A stretch of DNA of 41,330 bases from an uncultured Geobacteraceae bacterium (GCA_903845365.1 CAIMXI010000035.1:1-41330); one strand, 5' to 3'; numbered from the stretch's first letter, positions 24,160 through 34,701 are shown. The notes: a model not told the origin generated them from the letters alone. A program made the numbers and translations.

Positions 24160-25219
24160 TCATGGCGGCACAATTTTCACTGTTGCACGTACGCTTGGAG
24201 TTGCCACTGCGCAGATATTGGATTTTTCCGCCAGCATAAATCCACTCGGTATGTCGCCTTTGGTTCGTGCCGCATTAACAAGTTCGCTCGACAGTCTGGT
24301 TCATTATCCTGACGCCAGTCATATAGAGATCAAGCAGGCGCTTGCAAACTATCACTCACTTCCTCTGCAAAATTTTACAATAGCCAATGGCTCAACCGGG
24401 CTGATTTATAACCTGCCAGCCGTGCTGCCCGGTAAAAAAGCGCTGATTATTTCCCCTTCGTTCAGCGAATATGTGCGTGCACTCAAACAGCATGGTTGGG
24501 AAGCAGGGCATTTTGTTCTGACCCCTGAAAATGATTTTTTCATTGATCTGGCCAAGTTGGAACGGTCACTTGCCGGTGGTGTTGATGCACTTTTTCTCTG
24601 TAATCCGGGTAATCCCAATGGAACGCTCTACTCACTGAAGCTGATTGAACAGATTTATACGCTCTGCTTGTCAGCAGGTACGTTTCTGGTGCTGGATGAA
24701 GCTTTCATGGATTTTTGTGAGGAGTGTTCAGCCAAGCAGATGATCACAGCCTGCGACAAGGCAATCATACTCCGCTCGATGACAAAATACTTCGCAATAC
24801 CCGGCCTGCGTCTAGGATATGCCATCTGTAATGAACCTCTCGCTAAACGTCTGGAGTCGATGGGTGGGCCATGGAGTGTCAATACCCTCGCATTGACAGC
24901 TGGAGTCGCTGCTCTACAGGATACGCCGCATAACAGAAGAACTCTTGAGTATATTTGGCAGGAGAGGGCAAAGCTCTCACAATTATTGGGGCAGTTTTCG
25001 CAGTTGAAGGTGTACCCTTCCAGTGCAAATTATCTGTTGCTGGAAATTACGAATAATCAGACTTCACTGGAAATAAAAGAGGAATTGCTGTTACACAGGA
25101 TTCTAATACGTGATTGCGCGAGTTTTACGGGGTTGACAGATAAATTTTTCCGGATCGCGGTCAGGACTGAAGAAGAGAATACGTCGCTTATTGAAAAATT
25201 GGGCAGGATACTGAAGTAG
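24143..25219 (+). CDS. cobD: Threonine-phosphate decarboxylase (CobD-type PLP enzyme)
   Basis: This 358-residue fold-type I aminotransferase-like enzyme starts at a GTG. The N-terminal HDHGGTIFTVAR and LDFSASINPLG are typical of the decarboxylase that makes (R)-1-amino-2-propanol phosphate for the cobalamin lower arm. NPGNPNG, D185 (LDEAF) and the PLP lysine K215 in SMTKYFAIPGLRLGY are present. Its position after cbiB, which uses the product, supports this over histidinol-phosphate aminotransferase. Confidence 0.88.
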   Translation: MSNSHDHGGTIFTVARTLGVATAQILDFSASINPLGMSPLVRAALTSSLDSLVHYPDASHIEIKQALANYHSLPLQNFTIANGSTGLIYNLPAVLPGKKALIISPSFSEYVRALKQHGWEAGHFVLTPENDFFIDLAKLERSLAGGVDALFLCNPGNPNGTLYSLKLIEQIYTLCLSAGTFLVLDEAFMDFCEECSAKQMITACDKAIILRSMTKYFAIPGLRLGYAICNEPLAKRLESMGGPWSVNTLALTAGVAALQDTPHNRRTLEYIWQERAKLSQLLGQFSQLKVYPSSANYLLLEITNNQTSLEIKEELLLHRILIRDCASFTGLTDKFFRIAVRTEEENTSLIEKLGRILK

Positions 25220-25240
25220 GGGCACGGTGCGCCGTGCCCC
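25219..25240. terminator. Hairpin between convergent cobD and glgC
   Basis: GGGGCACGG (25219-25227) and CCGTGCCCC (25232-25240) form a perfect 9-bp stem with loop TGCG, starting at the last base of cobD. No T-run is directly attached, so it may act as a bidirectional barrier or mRNA end stabiliser. Confidence 0.5.
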
Positions 25241-25249
25241 TGCTGCGAG

Positions 25250-26491
25250 TTATTTATCTTTTCGCGGCACCACAACAATGCCGGATTCGGTTATGGTATA
25301 GCCTTTTGCCAGATCAGCATCGGTGTCATAGCCGATCGTTGAACCGTCGGTGATTACCACTCCCTTGTCTATAATCGCCTTTTTGATCTTGACATGACGT
25401 CCGACGGTGACGTTTTCAAAAAGAATAGAGTCTTCAACGAGGCTGTAGCTGTTGATTTTGCAGAGTGGACCAAGGATTGAGCGTCTGACGGTGCTGCCGC
25501 TGGTGATGCAGCCGGCGCAGACATATGAATCGATATTTACACCGCGCCGATCGGCATCGTCAAATACCGTTTTTGCTGGCGGCAAATTGCCCTGATTCGT
25601 CAGGATGGGCCACTTGTAGTTGTACAGGTTAAGCTGGGGTGAAACGTGAATCAGATCCATGTTCGCTTCATAATAGGAGTCCATAGTGCCGACATCTTTC
25701 CAGTAGCCGCGCTCCTCAGCTTTCATGCCATCGATATGGTTGTCATTAAAGTTGTAGGCGAAAACCCGGTCGCCACTCTCTAACATCATCGGGATGACAT
25801 GCTTGCCGAAGTCAAGATCTTCGTAAAGTTTTTTTCCTTGCAGCAGGACATCAATCAATTTTTTTGTTGAAAAAATGTAATTACCCATTGAGGCAAAGCA
25901 GGTCGTCCGTCCCGGAATAGTTTCCGGGTTAGCCGGCTTTTCGTTAAAGGCGGTCACCCTGGAGTCATCATCAACTGAAAAAACACCAAAACGGGTTGCC
26001 TCTTCTGCGGGAACCTCCAGCGCAGATATGGTTATATCCGCCCGATTTTTACGATGTGCGGCGATCATCTGGGTAATGTCCATTTTATAAACATGATCAC
26101 CGCCAAAAATTGCAACGTAATCAGCATCAGATGACTCAACAAAGCGCAAATACTGGAGGATTGCGTCAGCGGTACCTTTGAACCACTCTTCACTCTCACT
26201 GCTTGTTTCCGGAGAGATTGCAACAAAGAATTCTCCCAGGCCGGTCCACTTACCCCAGGATTCCCGTATATGCTTGTTAAGAGAATACGCACGGTACTGC
26301 GTCAGGATGTAAACTTTTTTGATGCCGGAGTTGAACAGGTTGCTTAATACAAAATCGATGATTTTGTATTTTCCGCCAAAAGAAACACTTGGTTTGGCAC
26401 GACGCAACGTAAGCGGACTGAGGCGCTCACCTTTTCCACCAGCCAGAACCATGGCGATTGTGTTTCTGCTGACATTATCCATTGAAAACAT
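25250..26491 (-). CDS. glgC: Glucose-1-phosphate adenylyltransferase
   Basis: This 413-residue ADP-glucose pyrophosphorylase supplies ADP-glucose for glycogen synthesis. The nucleotidyltransferase signature AMVLAGGKGERLSPLT is followed by RRAKPSVSFGGKYKIIDFVLSN. AIFGGDHVYKMD and the C-terminal left-handed beta-helix with hexapeptide repeats (SILFENVTVGRHVKIKKAII) are all visible. The ATG at 26491 follows GGGGG at good spacing. It is transcribed away from murI. Confidence 0.95.
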   Translation of the reverse strand: MFSMDNVSRNTIAMVLAGGKGERLSPLTLRRAKPSVSFGGKYKIIDFVLSNLFNSGIKKVYILTQYRAYSLNKHIRESWGKWTGLGEFFVAISPETSSESEEWFKGTADAILQYLRFVESSDADYVAIFGGDHVYKMDITQMIAAHRKNRADITISALEVPAEEATRFGVFSVDDDSRVTAFNEKPANPETIPGRTTCFASMGNYIFSTKKLIDVLLQGKKLYEDLDFGKHVIPMMLESGDRVFAYNFNDNHIDGMKAEERGYWKDVGTMDSYYEANMDLIHVSPQLNLYNYKWPILTNQGNLPPAKTVFDDADRRGVNIDSYVCAGCITSGSTVRRSILGPLCKINSYSLVEDSILFENVTVGRHVKIKKAIIDKGVVITDGSTIGYDTDADLAKGYTITESGIVVVPRKDK

Positions 26492-26638
26492 AAATACCCC
26501 CTATTTAGGAACTTAGAACTGCGCAACTCTACCGCATTACGGTGTAATTGAAAATACTAAATATTCAATTGTCAAAAAACATCTCAAAGGTATACTATGC
26601 AAGGCTGTTTTAAGGCATTATTAGTGTAAGGAGTTGTT

Positions 26639-27457
26639 GTGACGTGGAAATCAATCGGTATTTTTGACTCCGGAGTCGGCGGATTAACAGTTCTGCGGGA
26701 GATAATGCACTCTCTTCCCCAGGAGGATACGCTTTATTTTGGTGATACAGCTCGCGTTCCATATGGCACCAAGTCTCCTGAAACAGTGACACGTTACGCT
26801 TGTGAGATTGCATCTTTTCTGATGAAGCGTGATATCAAGCTGCTTGTTGTAGCCTGCAATACCGCCTCTGCAGTAGCATTACCGGCTCTCAAGCGAATGC
26901 TGACGATCCCGGTAGTCGGGGTAATTGAGCCGGGTGCCCGTCGGGCCACCCTGGTAACCCGTTCCGGGAAAATTGGTGTTATCGGGACTGCGGGTACAAT
27001 TCGCAGCAGTGCCTATACCCGTGAAATCAAACGACTGAAACCGGCCACCGAGGTGCTTACCCGCGCCTGTCCTCTGTTTGTTCCATTGGCTGAGGAGGGG
27101 TGGATCGATAATCAGGTTGCGAGGCTGACGGCAGAGACGTATCTCCATGAGCTGAAGGATTCAGATGTTGATACGCTTGTGCTGGGCTGCACCCACTATC
27201 CGCTGCTGAAACCTCTGATAGCTGATGTTATGGGGGTTGATGTGGCGCTTGTCGATTCGGCAGAGGAAACCGCCCGGACAGTGGCTGCAATCCTCTCTGA
27301 TAAAGGGCTGCTCCGCCCATCCACAGAAAAAGGTAACCATAACTACTTTGTTACTGACATTCCGGCCAGTTTTATCAGGGTTGGCAATCGGTTTTTAGGT
27401 GGAAAACTTGGCGATGTATTTCAGGTCAGCCTTGATGAAAAAACGGGAATAGTCTAA
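26639..27457 (+). CDS. murI: Glutamate racemase
   Basis: This 272-residue enzyme makes D-glutamate for peptidoglycan. D10 (GIFDSGVGGLTVL), catalytic C73 (VACNTASAVA) and C184/H186 (LGCTHYPLL) are present, with PYGTKSPETV near 41-50. The start is GTG at 26639 behind AAGGAG. The stop overlaps the next gene's ATG (TAATG). Confidence 0.95.
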   Translation: MTWKSIGIFDSGVGGLTVLREIMHSLPQEDTLYFGDTARVPYGTKSPETVTRYACEIASFLMKRDIKLLVVACNTASAVALPALKRMLTIPVVGVIEPGARRATLVTRSGKIGVIGTAGTIRSSAYTREIKRLKPATEVLTRACPLFVPLAEEGWIDNQVARLTAETYLHELKDSDVDTLVLGCTHYPLLKPLIADVMGVDVALVDSAEETARTVAAILSDKGLLRPSTEKGNHNYFVTDIPASFIRVGNRFLGGKLGDVFQVSLDEKTGIV

Positions 27458-28038
27458 TGCAACTGCGCCGTCGAAAAAAAATTACCATTAATCTTCTGGT
27501 ACCATTTATTGTTTTTGTTCTGTTTTTCAGTATCATGATCTGGCAAAAATATCGTGCCAGTCAAGAAGTTCCGGTTACTCCGCCTCAGCCGAGCGCAGAA
27601 AGTATCCGCTCTGTTACCCTGTTTTTTTCAGAAGATGGCACTCACCTGACCCGCGAAACACGGGAACTTGAGCCGTGCGACAATGATACTGAATGCCTGA
27701 AGAGTGTTATTGACGAGCTGCTAAATGGTCCGATCGGTGAGCTTGCGGAAACTGTACCGGAAGGAGTAGCACTCTCTTCTGTGAGTATTGAAGGCGATCT
27801 GGCGTTGATCGGGTTCAATAATCTGTTTTCCGAATCGATGCCGTCCGGTAGTTCCGCTGAAATGCTTGCGGTTTATTCTGTTGTAAACACCGCTACAGTA
27901 AATTTTCCGCAGATAAAAAAAGTTAAAATAGAAGTTGATGGCAACAAAACAGGGATTTTACACCATCTCGATATTTCAGAGCCACTGGTACCGGACTACA
28001 CTCTGGAACTCTCAAAGCCGACAGCATCTGAAAAATAA
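27457..28038 (+). CDS. GerM-domain membrane-anchored protein
   Basis: This 193-residue protein has a basic start, one transmembrane anchor (about 10-30) and a periplasmic GerM-like domain (VTLFFSEDGTHLTRETREL, then SVIDELLNGP). GerM domains occur in spore and cell-envelope proteins, often near murI. Its ATG overlaps the murI stop, implying co-expression in cell-wall function. The precise role is unknown. Confidence 0.75.
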   Translation: MQLRRRKKITINLLVPFIVFVLFFSIMIWQKYRASQEVPVTPPQPSAESIRSVTLFFSEDGTHLTRETRELEPCDNDTECLKSVIDELLNGPIGELAETVPEGVALSSVSIEGDLALIGFNNLFSESMPSGSSAEMLAVYSVVNTATVNFPQIKKVKIEVDGNKTGILHHLDISEPLVPDYTLELSKPTASEK

Positions 28039-28041
28039 GGT

Positions 28042-28320
28042 ATGCCAATGGTTTTTGGATATAATCACAACATTATGTACAAAGGTGAAATATTCCACGT
28101 CCAGACGGAAGACAGTGGTGTAACGAATCCGCATATAATTACGCTCCTCTATCGGGATGGCTTGATTATCAGCTCAAAAAAAACCGACTATGCCGATATT
28201 TTGAAGATCGAAAATCTGGCGGTAATTGTAGAAGAGTTAATGCAAGAGCAGCATAAAGAGATGATGCGTAGCCTTAAAGCGGGTGCTTTTGATGAAAAAG
28301 TCTTTTCATTTATGGCGTAG
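28042..28320 (+). CDS. Conserved small protein of deltaproteobacterial type
   Basis: This 92-residue soluble protein has the run GYNHNIMYKGEIFHVQTEDSG, then NPHIITLLYRDGLI and an acidic C-terminal helix with MQEQHKEMMRSLK. I recall similar proteins in Geobacter and myxobacteria, without known function. It starts 3 bases after the GerM-domain gene and probably ends the murI transcript. Its 3' end touches a foreign gene fragment at 28321. Confidence 0.7.
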   Translation: MPMVFGYNHNIMYKGEIFHVQTEDSGVTNPHIITLLYRDGLIISSKKTDYADILKIENLAVIVEELMQEQHKEMMRSLKAGAFDEKVFSFMA

Positions 28321-28460
28321 AGCCACTTCACCCCCTGCTCCAACGTACGCCGGGCATAGAAACAACTGGTGCGCGGAGCGCTGTTGACGTCCTGCTCCGC
28401 TTCGCGGGCTGCGGCAAACAGGTCGGGCCAGTCGTCTATCAGGAAGGTGAAGTTGGACAT
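28321..28460 (-). pseudogene. 5' stub of an hsdR/DUF4145-type gene
   Basis: From the ATG at 28460, with a good GGAGATCC ribosome site, the minus strand encodes MSNFTFLIDDWPDLFAAARE, then PRTSCFYARRTLEQGVKWLY. This matches from memory the DUF4145-type N-terminus of type I restriction R subunits. Similarity stops at about residue 47, exactly where the 3' end of the small gene at 28042 begins. The rest, around 1,000 codons in a full HsdR, is absent. It is a remnant of a deletion or recombination event. Confidence 0.65.
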
Positions 28461-28606
28461 TGGATCTCCGCTTTTCTAAAGCCATTAACAAACACAATCC
28501 GGCTTTATAACCAGCTAAAATAAAATACATTTCTCTTTCAGATTCAGCCGGCAATACTTGCCGAAGCTCGGCGATAGTAGGCGCTAAAATTGCTATGTAC
28601 AGAAAA

Positions 28607-28632
28607 GGGACTCTTGCGAGTTCCTTTTTTTT
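28607..28632 (+). terminator. Intrinsic terminator
   Basis: GGGACTC (28607-28613) and GAGTTCC (28618-28624) form a stem with one wobble or mismatch, followed by eight T. It is placed to end the plus-strand murI transcript after the small gene. Confidence 0.7.
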
Positions 28633-28734
28633 AAAAAATGCAGTACACTTTGTCCCTCTGAATATACTCTAACTACTGGATAGTCAAAGCTTTATCGAGT
28701 GAGTTTGAAGTACACCGGAAGTACACCGGACGTC

Positions 28735-28791
28735 GGCGGATTAGTGTGATGTTTTAGAGTGAAAATACTGCTTAAATCACACTGATCTGCC
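28735..28791 (-). terminator. Imperfect inverted repeat after nifK
   Basis: GGCGGATTAGTGTGAT (28735-28750) pairs with ATCACACTGATCTGCC (28776-28791) at 14 of 16 positions. It lies 31 bases after the nifK stop and could protect or end the nifHDK mRNA. It lacks a T-run, so it is not a classical terminator. Confidence 0.45.
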
Positions 28792-28821
28792 AGCGTCTAA
28801 AAACTCAATAATATAAACTAT

Positions 28822-30291
28822 TTAGCGCATCATTTCGAAGAAGCGATCCTCGCAGGTTTCATCCTTGATATCGATAAATTTGTTGCAGATTTCCGTCACC
28901 ATATTGATCACACCCTGATAGCCGATGAGCGGATAACGATGCTTGTTGACCCGGTCAAAAACTGGGAAGCCGAAGCGGAACAGCGGTATCCTGGCATCGC
29001 GGGCGGCAAACTTGCCGTGGGTATCGCCGATGATGGCATCGACCGGATCTGTCACCACCAGGGAGCGGAGATGCCAGAGGTCCTTGTTCATGTAGATTTT
29101 GCAGCCGGTGCCGTACATGGATCCGTCCAGAAGGGACTGCAACTCTTTTTCCGCCTTCTTGCTGCCGCGGCTGCAGAGAATGTGGTAGGGACGGGCACCC
29201 ATTTCCAGCAGGAAGGAGACATAACCCATCAGATAGTCAGGGTCACCATAGACGGCAAACTTTTTGCCATGCATATACTGCTGTGAATCGGTCATGGCAT
29301 CTACGGCGCGACCGCGCTCGTTTTTCAGCGATGGTGGTACATCCTTGCCGAACAGCTCTGCAACCTTCATGATAAACGCATCGGTCTTTTCAATGCCCAT
29401 CGGCATCGGCATGGTGACATGCTTGCCGGAATAGGTCTCCTTGATCCAGGCAAAGGTCTTGGGGCTTGAGTATGGGCCGATGGCGATAGTTGCCTTGCCG
29501 TTGATTGAATCGGCAGCCTCCTCCAGCTTGGTGCCACCGGAATAGATGTTGTAGGTGCCGTCACAGGGAGACTCAAAGGTATCACCGATATCTGCCAGCA
29601 GCGTACAGGGAATGCCGAATTCTTTGAGAATGCGCTTGTATTCGCGATAGTCACCGGTATTAAAATCACAGCCGGCAATAAGGTTAAGCTTCCCAGTGCA
29701 GCGTCCTTCAATCTGCTTCCCTTCAGTCAGGGTATGCAGAATGGAGTAGAGCATTGAATCATAACCGTGAATATGAGTACCGTTGAAGCTGGGGGTGTTG
29801 GCGTAAGGCACCGGCAGCTCGTTTGGTACAAGATTTTTCTGTTTGGCGTTCTTGATGAATGCGGTCAGGTCGTCACCGATGACCTCCGGCATGCAGGAGG
29901 TGAACACGGCAATCATCTTTGGCTTGTACAGGGCAACGGCATTCTCCAGTCCTTCATGCAGATTGTTCTGGCCGCCGAATACGGCGCCATCTTCGGACAT
30001 GGCATCTGATACCGCCGGAGCAGGCTCGCGGAAATGGCGGTTAAGGGTTGAACGATAGTAGGAAGCACACCCCTGTGAACCGTGGACAAACGGCAACGTC
30101 CCTTCAAAACCGTGGGCACATAGTTGGGCGCCGAGCGGCTGACAGGCGTGCGCCGGATTGATGACCAGCGCCTGACGGGCAAAGTTTTTCTCTTTATAAT
30201 CTTCACTATTGATCCAGCTCTGAACGCGCTCCACCTCTTCCGGTGGGGTTTCAGTAACTTTTTTGACTTCTAGTCCCAGTAGATTTGACAT
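28822..30291 (-). CDS. nifK: Nitrogenase molybdenum-iron protein beta chain
   Basis: The start is set at the ATG at 30291, behind GGAGTATGAC (489 residues). The open extension into nifD is not used. It begins MSNLLGLEVKKVTETPPEEV. P-cluster cysteines are C50 (NPAHACQPLGA), C75 (GSQGCASYYR) and C133 (FTSCMPEVIGDD). It forms the alpha2-beta2 component 1 with NifD. The gene follows nifD after 50 bases and is the last gene of the operon; nifE, nifN and nifB are not in this window. Confidence 0.96.
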   Translation of the reverse strand: MSNLLGLEVKKVTETPPEEVERVQSWINSEDYKEKNFARQALVINPAHACQPLGAQLCAHGFEGTLPFVHGSQGCASYYRSTLNRHFREPAPAVSDAMSEDGAVFGGQNNLHEGLENAVALYKPKMIAVFTSCMPEVIGDDLTAFIKNAKQKNLVPNELPVPYANTPSFNGTHIHGYDSMLYSILHTLTEGKQIEGRCTGKLNLIAGCDFNTGDYREYKRILKEFGIPCTLLADIGDTFESPCDGTYNIYSGGTKLEEAADSINGKATIAIGPYSSPKTFAWIKETYSGKHVTMPMPMGIEKTDAFIMKVAELFGKDVPPSLKNERGRAVDAMTDSQQYMHGKKFAVYGDPDYLMGYVSFLLEMGARPYHILCSRGSKKAEKELQSLLDGSMYGTGCKIYMNKDLWHLRSLVVTDPVDAIIGDTHGKFAARDARIPLFRFGFPVFDRVNKHRYPLIGYQGVINMVTEICNKFIDIKDETCEDRFFEMMR

Positions 30292-30341
30292 GTCATACTC
30301 CTTTTGGGTCGACGACCAATCTGTCGCACGACCTGATTTTT

Positions 30342-31787
30342 TCAAAACGGCGCCTTCACCAGTTTCCAGGTCGGGCTGTTCACCGCCATATCGACGTCGC
30401 GGGCAAAGATTTCAAAACCCTGATAACCGTGGTAGGGGCCGGAGTAATCCCAACTGTGCATCTGACGGAACGGAATGCCCATTTTCTGGAACACATATTT
30501 TTCCTTGATGCCGGATCCGATCAGGTCGGGTTTCAGGGCGTGGGCAAATTTTTCAAATTCATACTCGGACGGATCATCGTAAACCACAGTGGCTTCTGGC
30601 ATTTCCGGGGCGGTGCGGTCGTAGTCGTCGCCGTGAGCGAATTCATAGCCGGAGCCGACGCAATCCATACCCAGGTCTTCATACGCGCCGATTGTGTGGC
30701 GAGGGCGGAGCCCGCCTACCAGCAGCATGACTTTCTTCTTGTCCAGACGCGGTTTGTATTCGTCGATAATCGCCTGCATGATCGGCTCGTATTTGGCGAT
30801 AGCCCGTTCAACCTTTTCCTTGATGACATCATCAAAGCGTTCGGCGATAGCTCGCAGACTCTCCCTGATTTTAGTCGGTCCGAAGAAGTTGAACTCCAGC
30901 CAGGGGATACCGTATTTCTCTTCCATAACCTTGCACATATAGTTCATCGAGCGGTAGCAGTGGATCAGGTTCAACTTGACGGTATGGGTGGCGGCAATTT
31001 TTTCCAGTTCGCCGTCGCCGGTCCAGACTGATTTGACGTTGAGGCCGATCTCTTCGAGCAAAGCCTTGGCCGACCAGACGTCTCCGCCGATGTTGTAGTC
31101 ACCGATGAGCGCGATGTCATAAGGGGTAGATGGTTCGGTAAATTCGCGAGTTTCGATGATGTAGTCGCGAATAGAGTCGTTGGAGATGTGATGGCCAAGC
31201 GACTGGGAAACACCACGGAAACCCTCGCAGTTACAGGGGATGATTGGAATATCAAGTTCCTTTGAAACGGTCTTGGTAACGGAGTTGATATCGTCACCGA
31301 TCAGGCCGACCGGACATTCGGAGAGCACCGAAATACCTTTAGCCAAGGGGAACAGATCATGGGCTTCATGAAGCAGCGTTTTGAGCTTTTTGTCGCCGCC
31401 GTAGACGATGTCCTTCTCCTGGAAATCGGAGGTGAACTGCATGCCAAACTGGGTAACACCGTTGATGCCGCTCATCAGGTTACGGCGTGTACCCCAGGAG
31501 TACCAGCCGCAGCCGACCGGACCGTGCGAAACATGGATCATGTCGCGGATCGGGCCCCAGACAACCCCCTTAGCTCCTGCATAAGCGCATCCGCGGGCGC
31601 TCATAACACCCGGGACCGTCTTTTTGTTTGATTTCACGCAGGCTGTGCCGGACGCCTGGTCGTTGGCTCCCAGGTGAGGAGTGCGTTTCTTTCTGGCTTT
31701 TTCAGGGTAGACCGACAGAGCATCATCTATCATGGCCAGAGTGGATTCTTTGGTAATGCCGTCAATAGTTCGTATTTTGTCAGACAT
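30342..31787 (-). CDS. nifD: Nitrogenase molybdenum-iron protein alpha chain
   Basis: This 481-residue subunit carries the FeMo-cofactor. P-cluster cysteines are C67, C93 and C158. The cofactor ligands are C277 (HCYRSMNYM) and H444 ([14 protein letters not shown]). The substrate-channel residues in [15 protein letters not shown] are intact. These, with the length, mark the molybdenum enzyme rather than the VnfD or AnfD types. It starts 21 bases after nifH. Confidence 0.97.
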   Translation of the reverse strand: MSDKIRTIDGITKESTLAMIDDALSVYPEKARKKRTPHLGANDQASGTACVKSNKKTVPGVMSARGCAYAGAKGVVWGPIRDMIHVSHGPVGCGWYSWGTRRNLMSGINGVTQFGMQFTSDFQEKDIVYGGDKKLKTLLHEAHDLFPLAKGISVLSECPVGLIGDDINSVTKTVSKELDIPIIPCNCEGFRGVSQSLGHHISNDSIRDYIIETREFTEPSTPYDIALIGDYNIGGDVWSAKALLEEIGLNVKSVWTGDGELEKIAATHTVKLNLIHCYRSMNYMCKVMEEKYGIPWLEFNFFGPTKIRESLRAIAERFDDVIKEKVERAIAKYEPIMQAIIDEYKPRLDKKKVMLLVGGLRPRHTIGAYEDLGMDCVGSGYEFAHGDDYDRTAPEMPEATVVYDDPSEYEFEKFAHALKPDLIGSGIKEKYVFQKMGIPFRQMHSWDYSGPYHGYQGFEIFARDVDMAVNSPTWKLVKAPF

Positions 31788-31808
31788 GGGAAGTCTCCTT
31801 TTGACTGG

Positions 31809-32684
<876 letters not shown>

Positions 32685-32728
32685 TTACTCGCCAATCTGC
32701 GAGCCTGTGGGGTTGTGGTAGGGGCAAC

Positions 32729-32766
32729 AAAAAAGGCGCCCCATTTCGTTGAATGGAGGCGCCTTT
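32729..32766 (-). terminator. Intrinsic terminator in the nifH leader (attenuator)
   Basis: On the minus strand, AAAGGCGCC (32758-32766) pairs with GGCGCCTTT (32732-32740). CCATT and AATGG extend the stem to about 14 bp with loop CAACGA, and six T end it (32729-32734). It stands between the sigma-54 promoter and nifH, so it would stop nif transcription unless prevented. Confidence 0.85.
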
Positions 32767-32798
32767 GCCCAGGTAGATAAATATTTTCTGTGGTGAAA
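32757..32798 (-). promoter_or_regulatory. Candidate ANTAR-type antiterminator hairpin pair
   Basis: On the minus strand, TTTC-ACCACA-GAAA (32785-32798) and GGGC-AAAGGC-GCCT (32757-32770) are two short stems with six-base loops, 14 bases apart. The second loop has A at position 1 and G at position 4, the ANTAR rule; the first has A at position 1 but A at position 4. The second stem uses the left arm of the terminator, so the two folds exclude each other. Confidence 0.6.
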
Positions 32799-32820
32799 CA
32801 TCAATCTGCTGCTATTTTGA

Positions 32821-32836
32821 AGCATTTGCCGTGCCA
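32821..32836 (-). promoter_or_regulatory. Sigma-54 promoter of nifHDK
   Basis: The minus strand reads TGGCACGGCAAATGCT, matching TGGCAC-N5-TTGCW with GG and GC ten bases apart. The predicted start is near 32810, about 137 bases before nifH. No clear NifA site (TGT-N10-ACA) is seen between this promoter and modC. Confidence 0.8.
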
Positions 32837-32957
32837 AGTTCTATATAGTTATTAAAAACAGTATGTTGATTCGGAATGTATAAAATGGGGGTGGACGGAA
32901 GAGGTTAGCATGAGAGGGGTGAAGCGCAAGCTATGCGGGCAGTTGCTGAAAAAATAA

Positions 32958-34016
32958 TCAGCCGGGCAGGATGCGGAACGCCGAAGCCTTGACAGCGGCA
33001 AAAACGGTACTCCCCGGGACGATTCCCAGTTCATTGACCGCATCTTGCACAACCTCTGAAATCAGTGTATTTCCGGCACAGTCTAGTTCCACACCGATTC
33101 TCCTCCCTGAACTGAACAGGGAGCAAACCTTGCACTGCAGGAGATTACGGGCACTGATCGCCTCCGGGTGCTGTTTGAAAATAATTATATCTTTGGAAGA
33201 GAGTTCGGCCACCGATTCATCCCGCTCCGACTTTTCCGATAGCAGCAGGCGCGCAGCTCCCCAGGGATACGCGTAGAGAGATCCCTCATCAGACGGGCGT
33301 CCCAGCTTCAGGAGGTTGATATAGCCGACCTGACTGCTTCCCATCCGATTTCGTGCCAACTGTTCGCTGGTTGTCTGCCCGACCATGACACCCTTTTCAA
33401 AGGCTAGAACGGTGTCTACCATAAGACGCATTTCAACCAGGGAATGGGAGATAAACAGATACGGAATGCCAAACTCACTGCTGACGCTCTTCAAATAGGG
33501 AATGATCTGGAAACGGAGCGTATCGTCCAGTGCGGATAGCGGCTCATCCATCAGCAACAGGCGTGGGTTGGCCAGAATAGCGCGGCCGAGTGCAACGCGC
33601 TGCTTTTCACCTCCGGAAAGATTGGTGACGCCGCGGCCTAGAAGCTCTTCGAGTTTCAGCACTTCGACAAGTGCTGAGAAATCAATGGATCTGTATTTTT
33701 CCGGGCAGCGCTTGAAACCGTAGAGCAGGTTATTTTTGACGCTCAGATGCGGAAACAGGCAGTGCTGCTGAAACACCATGGCGATGCGACGTTGTTCGGG
33801 GCGGAAGTTAATTCCATTTAAACTGCTGAAAAGGCATTCCCCATTCAGAAAAATCTCGCCGACATCAGGCTCAACAAGTCCTGCCAGTACACTGACTAAC
33901 GTAGACTTACCGCTCCCTGATACTCCGAAAATGCCAACACGATCGCCAAAGACAGTAACATCGGTTGACAGGGTAAAGGATCCGTAATTCTTGCGAATAG
34001 CCATTGAGAGCTGCAT
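32958..34016 (-). CDS. modC: Molybdate ABC transporter ATP-binding protein
   Basis: The start is set at the ATG at 34016, two bases after the modB stop (352 residues). The longer open frame covers modB in another frame. Walker A GVSGSGKST (31-39), signature LSGGEKQR and Walker B LLLMDEPLSALDD are present. The C-terminal region (about 285-352) is a TOBE/Mop-like molybdate-binding domain. It energises oxyanion uptake for nitrogenase or the tungsten enzyme nearby. Confidence 0.92.
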   Translation of the reverse strand: MQLSMAIRKNYGSFTLSTDVTVFGDRVGIFGVSGSGKSTLVSVLAGLVEPDVGEIFLNGECLFSSLNGINFRPEQRRIAMVFQQHCLFPHLSVKNNLLYGFKRCPEKYRSIDFSALVEVLKLEELLGRGVTNLSGGEKQRVALGRAILANPRLLLMDEPLSALDDTLRFQIIPYLKSVSSEFGIPYLFISHSLVEMRLMVDTVLAFEKGVMVGQTTSEQLARNRMGSSQVGYINLLKLGRPSDEGSLYAYPWGAARLLLSEKSERDESVAELSSKDIIIFKQHPEAISARNLLQCKVCSLFSSGRRIGVELDCAGNTLISEVVQDAVNELGIVPGSTVFAAVKASAFRILPG

Positions 34017-34017
34017 A

Positions 34018-34701
34018 TCAGTTCTTCCGCGCCATTTTCTTTGCCATCGATTCATGCAGAAAGAGGACAACCAGGGATATTGCAACCGAAACAATACAGA
34101 GGGAAAGCGCCATGGTTTCACTGGTAGGTGAACTGGCATATTCGTAAATGGCCAGCGGAATGGTCTGGGTAACGCCGGGGATATTGCCGGCGACAATGAT
34201 GGTCGCACCGAATTCACCCAGACTGCGGGCAAACATCAGAGACGAGCCGGCAACGAGACCGGGAAACGAGAGCGGCAGGATAACAGTCAGCAAAGTGTCG
34301 TACCAGCGCGCCCCAAGGGTGCGAGAAGCATTGATCAACTGAGGATCGATCCCCTCCATGCCGATGCGCATTGATCGAACCAGCAGAGGGAAACCGACTA
34401 CAGCGCACGCAATGACTGCCGCCTTGAGGGTAAAGATCAAGCGAATTCCTGCTGCATTGAACAGTGAACCGAGCCAACCATGCTTGCCAAGCAGCAATAG
34501 CAGGAAATAACCGACCACAACTGGCGGCAGCGTCAACGGCAGATTGACCAGCACCTCTACAAGTACCCTGCCGCGAAAGCGGACAAAGGTAATCAGATAG
34601 GCAACGGCAAAACCGAATGGCAACGAAAGCAGGGTCGCAGCAAGCGAAACTTGCAGTGAAAGCCGGATGGCATCATAATCTGTGGGAGCTAGAGGAATCA
34701 T
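34018..34701 (-). CDS. modB: Molybdate ABC transporter permease
   Basis: This 227-residue inner-membrane permease has about five to six helices. Its conserved cytoplasmic EAA-like loop, INASRTLGARWYDTLLTVILPLSFPGL, contacts ModC. It lies between modA and modC on the same strand. Selectivity for molybdate or tungstate cannot be told from the permease. Confidence 0.93.
   Translation of the reverse strand: MIPLAPTDYDAIRLSLQVSLAATLLSLPFGFAVAYLITFVRFRGRVLVEVLVNLPLTLPPVVVGYFLLLLLGKHGWLGSLFNAAGIRLIFTLKAAVIACAVVGFPLLVRSMRIGMEGIDPQLINASRTLGARWYDTLLTVILPLSFPGLVAGSSLMFARSLGEFGATIIVAGNIPGVTQTIPLAIYEYASSPTSETMALSLCIVSVAISLVVLFLHESMAKKMARKN

Larger units (their letters stand above)
28461..28821. other. 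Gene-free stretch between the hsdR stub and nifK
   Basis: It contains an intrinsic terminator at 28607-28632, a tandem repeat of AGTACACCGGA near 28709-28731 and a 16-bp imperfect inverted repeat at 28735-28791. No gene is visible. Confidence 0.6.
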
